DNA of 64,000 bases from Ignavibacteriota bacterium. GTDB lineage: Bacteria > Bacteroidota > Ignavibacteria > Ignavibacteriales > Melioribacteraceae. The translations under genes and the position numbers were made by a program. The notes beneath the pieces are model-generated. The model had not been told where the DNA came from, searched no databases, and was given only the letters and a program-made list of their open reading frames with translations. The stretch is from positions 186,001 to 250,000 of the forward strand of contig JADJWT010000001.1 in NCBI GenBank assembly GCA_016716225.1, written 5' to 3'. Numbering within the stretch: the stretch's first letter is position 1; every line of letters begins with the position of its first letter. Below are positions 52,249 through 59,462 of the stretch, in pieces.

Positions 52249-52803
52249 CTAATTTAATTTTCTAAACAAAACTTTATCACCGATTTCAATATTATATTTA
52301 TTAGTATAACCAGCATTAACTTCAATTACATATTGAGCGGGCGCATCCGAAGGAAGTGAATCCAACGAGAATGGAGTTGTATTTTTAAATATTGTAACTA
52401 TTTCCAAATTTTTGTTTACATAAATTATATCCAAAGAAAGAATTGTATTTTTCATATAGAATGATTGCTGTTCTTCATAAGGAAAAATGAAAAGCATACC
52501 TTGATTTTCCAACATTTCATTTCTAAACATTAAACCGGTTGCGCGTTCATCATCATTATCTGAAAATTCAACATCAATTGTCGAAATAAACTTTCCATCA
52601 TTTTTCTGAAAAGTTAATTCGCCATCTTTTTTAAATTTATAGGTATCTCCACTTAATATTTGTTTACTATTTTTCAATTCATTCTTTGGCTTAAATAAAT
52701 CTGCTAAAAGCAAAATTGCAAAAGCAATAATTACAATAATTACAATTATTTGAAATATTCTACTTTTTTTATTTACTAAATTATTTTTTTTCTGTTTGTT
52801 CAT
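52249..52803 (-). CDS. DUF192-family membrane-anchored protein
   Basis: 184 residues with one N-terminal membrane helix (about 16-36) and a DUF192 domain (about 70-182): 'STIDVEFSDNDDERATGLMFRN', 'QGMLFIFPYEEQQSFYMKNTILSLDIIYVN' (split), 'APAQYVIEVNAGYTNKYNIEIGDKVLF' (split). The domain is a small beta-barrel of unknown biochemical role, common in Bacteroidota and halophilic archaea. It would face the periplasm. It is first in the minus-strand run, 14 bp before addB, and is divergent from the hydrolase gene at 52880. Confidence 0.88.
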   Translation of the reverse strand: MNKQKKNNLVNKKSRIFQIIVIIVIIAFAILLLADLFKPKNELKNSKQILSGDTYKFKKDGELTFQKNDGKFISTIDVEFSDNDDERATGLMFRNEMLENQGMLFIFPYEEQQSFYMKNTILSLDIIYVNKNLEIVTIFKNTTPFSLDSLPSDAPAQYVIEVNAGYTNKYNIEIGDKVLFRKLN

Positions 52804-52879
52804 CTTTAGATAAATTTAATTTTAAGATTATTTTTGGTGTTTAAAATTTATCTAAAATGTTTTAAAGATTATTATAAAA

Positions 52880-53722
52880 ATGATACTTGAACGAAAAATT
52901 ATTGAATTAACGGAAGCACAATCAAGAATTTTAAAAACCGGTTGGGGAAATTCAGCAATTAATGAAACTATTTTGGAAAAAATCACTTATGATTCGGATG
53001 GATTAAAAGTGAAAGGTTATGTTGCTTATCCAAAAATAATAAATGAAAAATTGCCATGTATAATTTGGTGCAGAGGTGGATTTGGGAATACCAGCAAATT
53101 AGATGATTTTTATGCAAAAGGAATTCTTGGACAAATTGCAAGTTGGGGCTATTTTGTTTTTGAAAGTCAATATAGAGGAAATGATGGTGGTGAAGGTATT
53201 GATGAATTTGGTGGAAATGATTTAAATGATGTACTAAATTTAATTCCGATAGCAAATGAATTTGAATTTGCCGATAAAAATATTTGGGGAATTGAAGGAT
53301 GGAGTCGCGGTGGAATGATGACATATTTAACTTTAACCAAAAATTATAATTTTAAAGCAGCAATTTCAGTCGCCGGAATCTCGAATGTTGAATGCAGTAT
53401 TAGGGAAAGCAGATTTATGAAAAAAATAATTGAATCTCACCAAAATCTAATTGATGATGAATTTTGTGAATCTAGAACAATTTTAAATAAAATGGAAAAC
53501 TTTTCTAAATCAACTCCAACATTGTTAATTCACGGATTAAAGGATGAAAGAGTTCCCGTTCATCATTCAATTGATTTATCAAACGAAATGATTAAATTAA
53601 ATATTGAACACAGATTAATTCTATTAGAAAATGGTGATCATTTTTTAAAATCTCATAAACAAGAAGTAGATAAGTTTAGAAAAAATTGGTTTAAAAAATA
53701 TTTAATAAATGAGGAAAAATAA
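52880..53722 (+). CDS. Alpha/beta hydrolase of the prolyl oligopeptidase (S9) type
   Basis: 280 residues, single alpha/beta-hydrolase domain without beta-propeller or signal peptide. The nucleophile elbow is 'GIEGWSRGGMMTYLT' (GxSxG, Ser about 149); the Asp is in 'LLIHGLKDERVPVHHS' and the His in 'LLENGDHFL'. 'QSQYRGNDGGEGIDEFGGNDLNDV'-like text (here 'SQYRGNDGGEGIDEFGGNDL') is typical of dipeptidyl aminopeptidase/acylaminoacyl peptidase relatives. It likely cleaves small peptides or esters in the cytoplasm. Its stop TAA overlaps the ATG of the EVE gene (TAATG), with GAGGA upstream, so the pair is translationally coupled. Confidence 0.88.
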   Translation: MILERKIIELTEAQSRILKTGWGNSAINETILEKITYDSDGLKVKGYVAYPKIINEKLPCIIWCRGGFGNTSKLDDFYAKGILGQIASWGYFVFESQYRGNDGGEGIDEFGGNDLNDVLNLIPIANEFEFADKNIWGIEGWSRGGMMTYLTLTKNYNFKAAISVAGISNVECSIRESRFMKKIIESHQNLIDDEFCESRTILNKMENFSKSTPTLLIHGLKDERVPVHHSIDLSNEMIKLNIEHRLILLENGDHFLKSHKQEVDKFRKNWFKKYLINEEK

Positions 53723-54198
53723 TGTCAAAAAAATATTGGCTTATAAAATCTGAAGCTTCCGTCTTTTCAATAGATGATTTAGAAAAATGCAAAAACAAAA
53801 CAACCTATTGGGATGGAGTTAGAAATTATCAAGCAAGAAATTTTCTTCGTGATGAAATGAAAATTGGCGATCAAGTTCTTTTTTATCATAGCAATTCTGA
53901 ACCAAATGAAATTATTGGCGTTTGCGAAATTGTTAAGGAAGGTTATCCCGATTTTACAGCTTTTGATCCGAATGATATTCATTACGATCCGAAAAGCAAA
54001 AGAGAAAATCCAACTTGGATAATGGTTGATATTAAATTATTGAAAAAATTTAAGAAGGGGATTTCACTTGAAGAAATTAAAAAAAATGAAAAACTTTCTA
54101 ATATGCGATTGGTTCAAAGAGGAAATCGTCTTTCGGTTATGCCGGTTGTGAAAAAAGAATTTGATGAAATTATTAAATTAAGCGGGATTTCAATTTAG
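53722..54198 (+). CDS. EVE-domain protein (thymocyte nuclear protein 1 family)
   Basis: 158 residues, a single EVE domain of the PUA-like superfamily. The hallmark 'YWLIKSEASVFSIDDLEKC', 'TYWDGVRNYQARNFLRDEMKIGDQVLFYHSN' (split) and 'NPTWIMVDIKLLKKFKKGISLEEIKK' (split) are all present. EVE domains bind modified bases in DNA or RNA; in bacteria they occur alone in many genomes and sometimes fused to modification-dependent endonucleases. This copy is the stand-alone type, so a housekeeping RNA-related role is as likely as defence. It is translationally coupled to the upstream hydrolase; a hairpin overlaps its stop codon. Confidence 0.92.
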   Translation: MSKKYWLIKSEASVFSIDDLEKCKNKTTYWDGVRNYQARNFLRDEMKIGDQVLFYHSNSEPNEIIGVCEIVKEGYPDFTAFDPNDIHYDPKSKRENPTWIMVDIKLLKKFKKGISLEEIKKNEKLSNMRLVQRGNRLSVMPVVKKEFDEIIKLSGISI

Positions 54199-54208
54199 TT
54201 GAAATCCC
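54184..54208. terminator. Hairpin overlapping the stop codon of the EVE gene
   Basis: GGGATTTCAA and TTGAAATCCC form a perfect 10 bp stem with a five-base loop (TTTAG); the EVE gene's TAG stop lies within that loop. It is located between convergent stops. Weak T-rich stretches follow on both strands, so it could terminate both transcripts. Confidence 0.6.
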
Positions 54209-54213
54209 TAAAT

Positions 54214-54711
54214 TTACTTTTTCAAAATGTCATCTAATAAATTTTTAATATCTAAATAAGATTGTTTTCCATTAAGCATTTTTATTTGTTTTCCATTTAC
54301 ATCAAAAATAAAAGTTGCCGGTAACGCACCATTCCATTCTATATTTAAAATATTAATTAAATCTTCTTCTTTCTTGAACGAACTTATGAAATTTTTAAAA
54401 TCAACATTATTATTGTTTAGAAACGGTAAAACTTTTTTTTCCGAATCATCAATATCATCAACACTTATTCCAATAATTTCAATCGTGTTTTTATAAATTG
54501 AATTAAGTTTAACCAAATCCGGAAATTCTTCTCTGCAAGGAATACACCAAGTTGCCCAAATATTTAAAAGTAAAATTCTGCCATTGCGAGTTTTTATAAT
54601 TTGAGTGAGTTTTGATTTATCAATTAATTCAATTTTTTTTGATATAGTTGAATTCGATTGAGCAATTTCAAAAAATAGAATTAGAAATATTATTACAAAT
54701 TTAATTTTCAC
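54214..54711 (-). CDS. TlpA-like thioredoxin-fold protein
   Basis: 165 residues. Signal peptide 'IKFVIIFLILFFEIAQS', then a thioredoxin fold with the CxxC motif in 'LLNIWATWCIPCREEFPDLVKL' (split; WCIPC about residue 60), 'IIGISVDDIDDSEKKVLPFL', and the cis-Pro region 'NGALPATFIFDVNGKQI'. It is a periplasmic thiol-disulfide oxidoreductase of the TlpA/ResA type that typically reduces disulfides for cytochrome c maturation or oxidative-stress repair. The start is GTG at 54711 inside GTGA shared with the upstream stop, so translation is coupled to the redoxin gene. Confidence 0.9.
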   Translation of the reverse strand: MKIKFVIIFLILFFEIAQSNSTISKKIELIDKSKLTQIIKTRNGRILLLNIWATWCIPCREEFPDLVKLNSIYKNTIEIIGISVDDIDDSEKKVLPFLNNNNVDFKNFISSFKKEEDLINILNIEWNGALPATFIFDVNGKQIKMLNGKQSYLDIKNLLDDILKK

Positions 54712-55295
54712 TTTTCAACTCGTTTAATTGAACAACCAAATGCTTTTGTATTTTTTACACTAACTTCTTTATTTGCTAGTATTTCATCAATTGAATTTTG
54801 TAAATCTTTAGATTCAACATTTTTCTCATTTTTAGAATCGTCAATTCTTCCATGATAAACTTTGCTAAGACTACTATCTAAAACATAAATTTCCGGGGTT
54901 AAACTTGCTTCAAATAAATCAGCAACAACATTATTTTCATCTTTTAAAATTGTGAATGTTAAATTATTTTCTTTTGCATGCTCTTTAATTTCTTCAATTG
55001 ATTCATTTTTGTTAGAATTTATACCAAGAAAAACAACATTTTTATTTTTATACGTATTATAAATTTCTTCCATTCTTTTATTATAATCATTTGAAACCGG
55101 ACAACCGGTTGAAATGAACATTAAAACAATAGCTTTGGAATTTTTATAGTCTGTTAAATTGTGAAGTTTTTTATTATAATCATAAAGTGAAAAATTATAA
55201 TTCTCTTTGGATTTAACTTCTGATATTTTTATCGAAAATAATTGAATTGATATAAAAAGAAAAAGCGATAAAAATATAATTACCGTTTTCTTCAT
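54708..55295 (-). CDS. Redoxin (AhpC/TSA-like) exported protein
   Basis: 195 residues: signal peptide 'VIIFLSLFLFISIQLFS', then a peroxiredoxin-like thioredoxin fold: 'NFSLYDYNKKLHNLTDYKNSKAIVLMFISTGCPVSNDYNKRM' (split), with the active Cys in TGCPVSN (about residue 67), 'VVFLGINSNKNESIEEIKEHAKE' (split) and 'LTPEIYVLDSSLSKVYHGRIDD' (split). It is the thioredoxin-like group seen next to TlpA genes. No resolving Cys is obvious in the core; a C-terminal Cys ('KAFGCSIKRVEK') could serve. It is likely periplasmic, reducing thiols or peroxides with its coupled TlpA partner. Confidence 0.87.
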   Translation of the reverse strand: MKKTVIIFLSLFLFISIQLFSIKISEVKSKENYNFSLYDYNKKLHNLTDYKNSKAIVLMFISTGCPVSNDYNKRMEEIYNTYKNKNVVFLGINSNKNESIEEIKEHAKENNLTFTILKDENNVVADLFEASLTPEIYVLDSSLSKVYHGRIDDSKNEKNVESKDLQNSIDEILANKEVSVKNTKAFGCSIKRVEK

Positions 55296-55399
55296 AGTTG
55301 CTTCCTTTCTTGTTAATTGATTTTAGTTGTTGATGAAAAAATTTACACATAATTGTTAATTTAATAAATACCAAAATGAGTAATCGAAAGGGCTTCAAA

Positions 55400-56857
55400 A
55401 TGAAATATTTTTCATATATATTTTTGATTTCTATAATTGTTTCTCTTGTTTCAATATCTTGTAAAAATGAAACAACATTAGCGCAACCCAATATTTCAAA
55501 GGCATTTCCCAATTTAACTTTTGAAAATCCAGTTGATATTCAATCACCGGATGATAATACAGATAGAATTTTTGTTGTATCTCAAAAAGGAAAAATTTTA
55601 TCTTTTGAAAATAATCAAAATGTTCAGTCAGCAAATTTATTTTTAGATCTTGAGGAAAAAGTTTTATTTGGAGGTGAGCAAGGTTTATTAGGTTTGGCAT
55701 TTCATCCAAATTATAAAAGTAATGGAAAATTTTTCGTTAATTACACTACAAGCAACCCAAGAAGAACAATTGTTTCCAGCTTCAATATTTCTTCAGATAT
55801 AAATAAAGCTAACCCTAATAGTGAAGAAATTCTGCTTGAAGTTGAACAACCTTTTTCTAATCATAATGGAGGACAAATTGCATTTGGTCTCGATGGATAT
55901 TTATATATAAGTTTCGGAGATGGTGGTTCCGGAGGTGATCCGGGAAACAGAGCGCAAAATCTAAAAGATTATTTAGGGAAAATTTTAAGAATTGATGTTG
56001 ATAAAAATGAAAATGGTAAACTATATGGAATTCCCATAGATAATCCATTTGCAGAAAATTCTGAAGGATTTTTAAAAGAAATTTTTGCTTACGGATTAAG
56101 AAATGTTTGGCGTTTCAGTTTTGATAGCAAAAATAATTTTTGGGCTGCTGATGTTGGACAAAATGCTTGGGAAGAAATTAATTTAATTGAGAAAGGAGGT
56201 AATTATGGATGGAGAATTATGGAAGGATTTCATTGTTATAACCCAAGTGAAGATTGCGATAGAACCGGATTAAAATTACCAATACATGAATATGGACATG
56301 TTGAGTCTGGAGGTTATTCTGTAACCGGTGGTTTTGTGTACGAAAAAAATGATTTGCCGGAATTAAATGATAAATATGTTTATGCAGATTTTGTTACAGG
56401 AAATATTTGGACTTTTGATTTGGTAAATAATAGAAATAATTTTCTTGCAAAATTTAATGGACAAATTTCAACATTCGGAATTGATCAAAATAATAATTTA
56501 TATTTTGCAGATTATTCTTCCGGAAGTTTATATAAGTTTGTTGGTGAAAATTTAAATTCTATTGATTTAGAACTTCCCAATCGATTTGAACTTTATCAGA
56601 ATTATCCAAATCCTTTTAATCCAAATACAACAATAAGTTATTCAATTCCAAATAATTTCTCAGCAAATCCACAATTGGTTAATTTAAATATTTATGATTT
56701 ACTTGGAAGGGAAGTTCAGAGATTAGTTAATGAATTAAAATCTCCGGGGAATTATGAAACAAATTTTGTTGCAGAAGATTTAAGTTCCGGAGTTTATTAT
56801 TATAAATTAACATCCGGAAATTTTTCACAAACAAAAAAAATGATTTTACTTAATTAA
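55400..56857 (+). CDS. Secreted PQQ-dependent sugar dehydrogenase-like protein with T9SS sorting domain
   Basis: About 485 residues from ATG 55400 (AAAGGG upstream; the ATG 24 bases earlier is possible). The N-terminus is a signal peptide ending 'SLVSISCKN', a borderline lipobox. Residues about 40-390 form a six-bladed beta-propeller of the aldose sugar dehydrogenase type: 'GLAFHPNYKSNGKFFVNYTT', 'FSNHNGGQIAFGLDGYLYISFGDGG' (split, the catalytic His), 'IFAYGLRNVWRFSFD', 'WAADVGQNAWEEINLIEKGGNYGWR' (split). The C-terminus 'ELYQNYPNPFNPNTTISYSI' to the end is a type IX sorting domain, so it is exported across the outer membrane. It would oxidise sugars with PQQ. Confidence 0.92.
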   Translation: MKYFSYIFLISIIVSLVSISCKNETTLAQPNISKAFPNLTFENPVDIQSPDDNTDRIFVVSQKGKILSFENNQNVQSANLFLDLEEKVLFGGEQGLLGLAFHPNYKSNGKFFVNYTTSNPRRTIVSSFNISSDINKANPNSEEILLEVEQPFSNHNGGQIAFGLDGYLYISFGDGGSGGDPGNRAQNLKDYLGKILRIDVDKNENGKLYGIPIDNPFAENSEGFLKEIFAYGLRNVWRFSFDSKNNFWAADVGQNAWEEINLIEKGGNYGWRIMEGFHCYNPSEDCDRTGLKLPIHEYGHVESGGYSVTGGFVYEKNDLPELNDKYVYADFVTGNIWTFDLVNNRNNFLAKFNGQISTFGIDQNNNLYFADYSSGSLYKFVGENLNSIDLELPNRFELYQNYPNPFNPNTTISYSIPNNFSANPQLVNLNIYDLLGREVQRLVNELKSPGNYETNFVAEDLSSGVYYYKLTSGNFSQTKKMILLN

Positions 56858-57818
56858 TATTTGCAAGAAGATGTTTAAATATTATTGGTGCATGAATTCT
56901 TGAATTTTCAATAAACCATTTGCTTGTATTTAATCCGCCGCAAACAACACCGGCTAAATACAAACCCGAAATATTGGTTTCGAAAGTTTCTTCTTTATAA
57001 AATGGAATTTTATTTTTATCGGAAATTTTAATTCCTATTTTTTGAAGAAAATTAAAATCCGGTTTATAGCCGGTCATTGCTAGTACAAAATCATTTGGGA
57101 TTGTTAAAATTTCAGTGGGAGAAATAATATCAACTTCTTTCTCCCTTATTTCTTTTAATTCAGAATTGTAAAAAACTTTTATTTCATTTTCCTTAATTCT
57201 GTTTTCAATATCCGGTTTTACCCAATACTTAACATTATCTTCTAAACTATTTCCTCTAATCACCATGGTAACTTCTGCACCTCGTCTAAATGTTTCAAGT
57301 GCAACATCAACGGCAGAATTTCCTCCTCCCACAACAATTATTTTTTCGTATGCAAATGGATGTGGTTCATGATAATAATGTTTTACTTTATCAAGTTCCT
57401 CACCGGGAATATTCATCAAATTTGGAAAATCATAAAATCCGGTTGAAACAATAATTTTTTTTGCAAAGAAATTGTTCTTATTAGTTTCTACTTTAAATAA
57501 TTTTTCAATAGAAAATATATTCTCAACTTTTTCATAAGTATTAACCTTTAAATTCCATTTATCTTTAACTCTTCTATAATATTCCAAAGCTTCCGTTCTT
57601 GTTGGCTTTACTCCATGAGAAATAAATGGAACATCTCCAATCTCTAATCTTTCAGAAGTTGAAAAGAAAACCATATTTGTCGGATAGTGAAAAATTGAGT
57701 TTGTTAAACTTCCCTTTTCCAAAATTAAATGCGATAAGTTATTTTTTACTGATTCAATTGCACATGCTAATCCTATTGGACCAGCACCGACAATTATTAC
57801 ATCATAAATTGAACTCAT
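56850..57818 (-). CDS. ypdA: YpdA-like FAD-dependent disulfide reductase
   Basis: 322 residues. The FAD GxGxxG is 'VIIVGAGPIGLACAIES' (10-15), the NADPH one 'IIVVGGGNSAVDVALETFRRG' (split, about 165-180). 'HYPTNMVFFSTSERLEIGDVPF' (split), 'KPTRTEALEYYRRV' and the ending 'GLYLAGVVCGGLNTSKWFIENSRIHA' (split) match YpdA, the bacillithiol disulfide reductase of Firmicutes with relatives across Bacteroidota. No CxxC redox pair is visible, as expected for YpdA. It implies bacillithiol or a similar thiol, but the biosynthesis genes are not in the window. Its 3' end overlaps the sugar dehydrogenase gene by 8 bases, convergently. Confidence 0.88.
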   Translation of the reverse strand: MSSIYDVIIVGAGPIGLACAIESVKNNLSHLILEKGSLTNSIFHYPTNMVFFSTSERLEIGDVPFISHGVKPTRTEALEYYRRVKDKWNLKVNTYEKVENIFSIEKLFKVETNKNNFFAKKIIVSTGFYDFPNLMNIPGEELDKVKHYYHEPHPFAYEKIIVVGGGNSAVDVALETFRRGAEVTMVIRGNSLEDNVKYWVKPDIENRIKENEIKVFYNSELKEIREKEVDIISPTEILTIPNDFVLAMTGYKPDFNFLQKIGIKISDKNKIPFYKEETFETNISGLYLAGVVCGGLNTSKWFIENSRIHAPIIFKHLLANIN

Positions 57819-57915
57819 AATTTTAAATTATTTTATTACTTTGAAATTTCTTTTAATATTTTTACAATCAAATATAAAAATAAAAACAACTCAAATTTAT
57901 ATGTGAAGTGAATAG

Positions 57916-58416
57916 ATGATAACTTTTAAGTACACATTTTTTTCAAGAATATTTTACAGATATGCAGTTATACCAATTAATTTAATTCTACTTTTTTATA
58001 TACTTATTTCGGTAATTTCAATTTCATCCGATTGGAAATTGATTTTTCCATTACTTATAAAAATTATATTGCTTTATGTTTTTAATAGATTCTATTACAA
58101 AATCTATAAAACATTTCCCTTTAAGATAGAAATAAATAATGAAGAGATGATTTGTTCGGATTTTGTAATTAATGATAGAAAAATAATTATTAACCATTCT
58201 GATATTACAAATATAAGCGGTGGAATATTTTCGGGAAGAAATTATAAGCCACTATATATAACGTCAAAGGATAACAAAATTGGTGTAAGTCCGCACATAA
58301 AAAATTATAATGATCTACTAAAAATTATTTTAACAAATATTAAGAAGGAACTTTACTTAAAGCTATTGGATGATATTAAAAGTAATTCGATAACTACTGC
58401 TAAATCAAAAAAATAA
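57916..58416 (+). CDS. Small membrane protein, unknown, with PH-like C-terminal part
   Basis: 166 residues: a short basic N-terminus, two membrane helices (about 15-36 and 42-60), then a soluble domain of about 100 residues with beta-strand pattern 'FKIEINNEEMICSDFVINDRKIIINHSDITNISGGIF' (split) that is compatible with a bacterial PH-like (DUF304-type) domain. This identification is by pattern only. It is transcribed alone between YpdA and the HU terminator. No ribosome site is obvious. Function unknown. Confidence 0.6.
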   Translation: MITFKYTFFSRIFYRYAVIPINLILLFYILISVISISSDWKLIFPLLIKIILLYVFNRFYYKIYKTFPFKIEINNEEMICSDFVINDRKIIINHSDITNISGGIFSGRNYKPLYITSKDNKIGVSPHIKNYNDLLKIILTNIKKELYLKLLDDIKSNSITTAKSKK

Positions 58417-58437
58417 TTTTTACCAACAATTTAAAAT

Positions 58438-58462
58438 AAAAAGTCCGGCATAAACCGGACTT
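58438..58462 (-). terminator. Rho-independent terminator after the H1-like HU gene
   Basis: AAGTCCGG and CCGGACTT form a perfect 8 bp stem around CATAAA (58441-58462). On the minus strand a T tract follows. It lies 24 bp after the HU stop. Confidence 0.9.
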
Positions 58463-58485
58463 TTAAACATCGTACATCAAATAAG

Positions 58486-59217
58486 TTATTTTGTTGGAAA
58501 TACTGCATCTTGCAAAGCTTTACCAACTTTGAATTTAACTTTATTCTTAGCTGGAATAACAATAGCTTGACCAGTTGAAGGATTTCTGCCATTTCTTTTT
58601 TTAGTTTTACCAGTTGAGAATTTTCCAACACCTGGTAATGTGAAAGTTTTCTTTGCATTTGCAGCAATAAGACCTGCTAATTCGTCAACAAAAGCATTAG
58701 CTGTTTTTTTAGTTACTTCCAATTTAAAAGCTAAATGATCAACAATATCACCTTTTGTATAAGGTCCTTTGGGAGGAACAGGTTTTTTAACAGCTGGTTT
58801 TGGAGCAGCAACTTTTTTTTCAGCGGCTTTTTTAGCTGCTAATTTTTTTGCAGCTGGTTTTTTAGCAGCAGCTTTCTTTGGTGCAGCTTTCTTTGGAGCG
58901 GCTTTTTTAGCAGCAGCTTTTTTTGGAGCAGCTTTCTTAGCAGCTGGTTTCTTTACTGCAACTTTTTTTGTTGCGGCTTTTTTAGCAGCAGCTTTTTTTG
59001 CAGCTGGTTTTTTAGCAGCAGCTTTTTTTGGAGCAGCTTTCTTAGCAGCTGGTTTCTTTGCAGCAACTTTTTTTGTTGCAACTTTTTTAGCGGCAGCTTT
59101 CTTAGCAGCAGCTTTTTTTGGAGCAGCTTTTTTGGGTGCTGCTTTTTTAGCAGCAGCTTTTTTTGGAGCAGCTTTTTTTGCAGCTGGTTTCTTTACTGCA
59201 GGTTTTGCTTTTGCCAT
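58486..59217 (-). CDS. HU protein with long histone H1-like Lys/Ala/Pro N-terminal tail
   Basis: 243 residues. Residues 1-147 consist almost wholly of Lys, Ala and Pro in short units such as AAPKKAAAKK and KKPAAKK, resembling eukaryotic H1 tails and the AlgP/HC1-like bacterial proteins. Residues about 148-243 are a full HU fold: 'YTKGDIVDHLAFKLEVTKKTANAFVDELAGLI' (split), 'FTLPGVGKFSTGKTKKRNGRNPSTGQ' (split, with RNP), and 'IPAKNKVKFKVGKALQDAVF'. It should compact DNA strongly, combining bending by HU with electrostatic binding by the tail. The repeat DNA encoding the tail is prone to length change. It is a single-gene unit with its own terminator; no ribosome site stands out before the ATG except TAAAGGA at 59225-59231. 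Confidence 0.92.
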   Translation of the reverse strand: MAKAKPAVKKPAAKKAAPKKAAAKKAAPKKAAPKKAAAKKAAAKKVATKKVAAKKPAAKKAAPKKAAAKKPAAKKAAAKKAATKKVAVKKPAAKKAAPKKAAAKKAAPKKAAPKKAAAKKPAAKKLAAKKAAEKKVAAPKPAVKKPVPPKGPYTKGDIVDHLAFKLEVTKKTANAFVDELAGLIAANAKKTFTLPGVGKFSTGKTKKRNGRNPSTGQAIVIPAKNKVKFKVGKALQDAVFPTK

Positions 59218-59462
59218 TTTTTTTCCTTTATAGATTGTTAGTTAATGAATGCACCGAAAAAATAATTATTTTATTTAATAAAAAAAAATATTTTTATTAA
59301 AATTTTAAAACTTATTTCACCCTTACTGAGCTTTATCTTTCACCGTTTCATAAATATTTTTTTTAAATGTTACTTTTTTCTTTATGATGATGGTTGTAAA
59401 AGTGAAAATGACAAAATAATTTTGACTAAATTTCATGCAAGTGAATTTTAAATTATGTCGTT

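Noticed and set aside
53722..54198. EVE protein as part of a restriction or defence system
   Set aside because: It is the stand-alone type with no nuclease, methyltransferase or other defence gene nearby.
58769..59233. Open frame opposite the H1-like HU gene encoding Ala/Phe/Gly repeats
   Set aside because: It is the antisense image of the Lys/Ala/Pro codon repeats; the composition is an artefact and there is no ribosome site or independent support.
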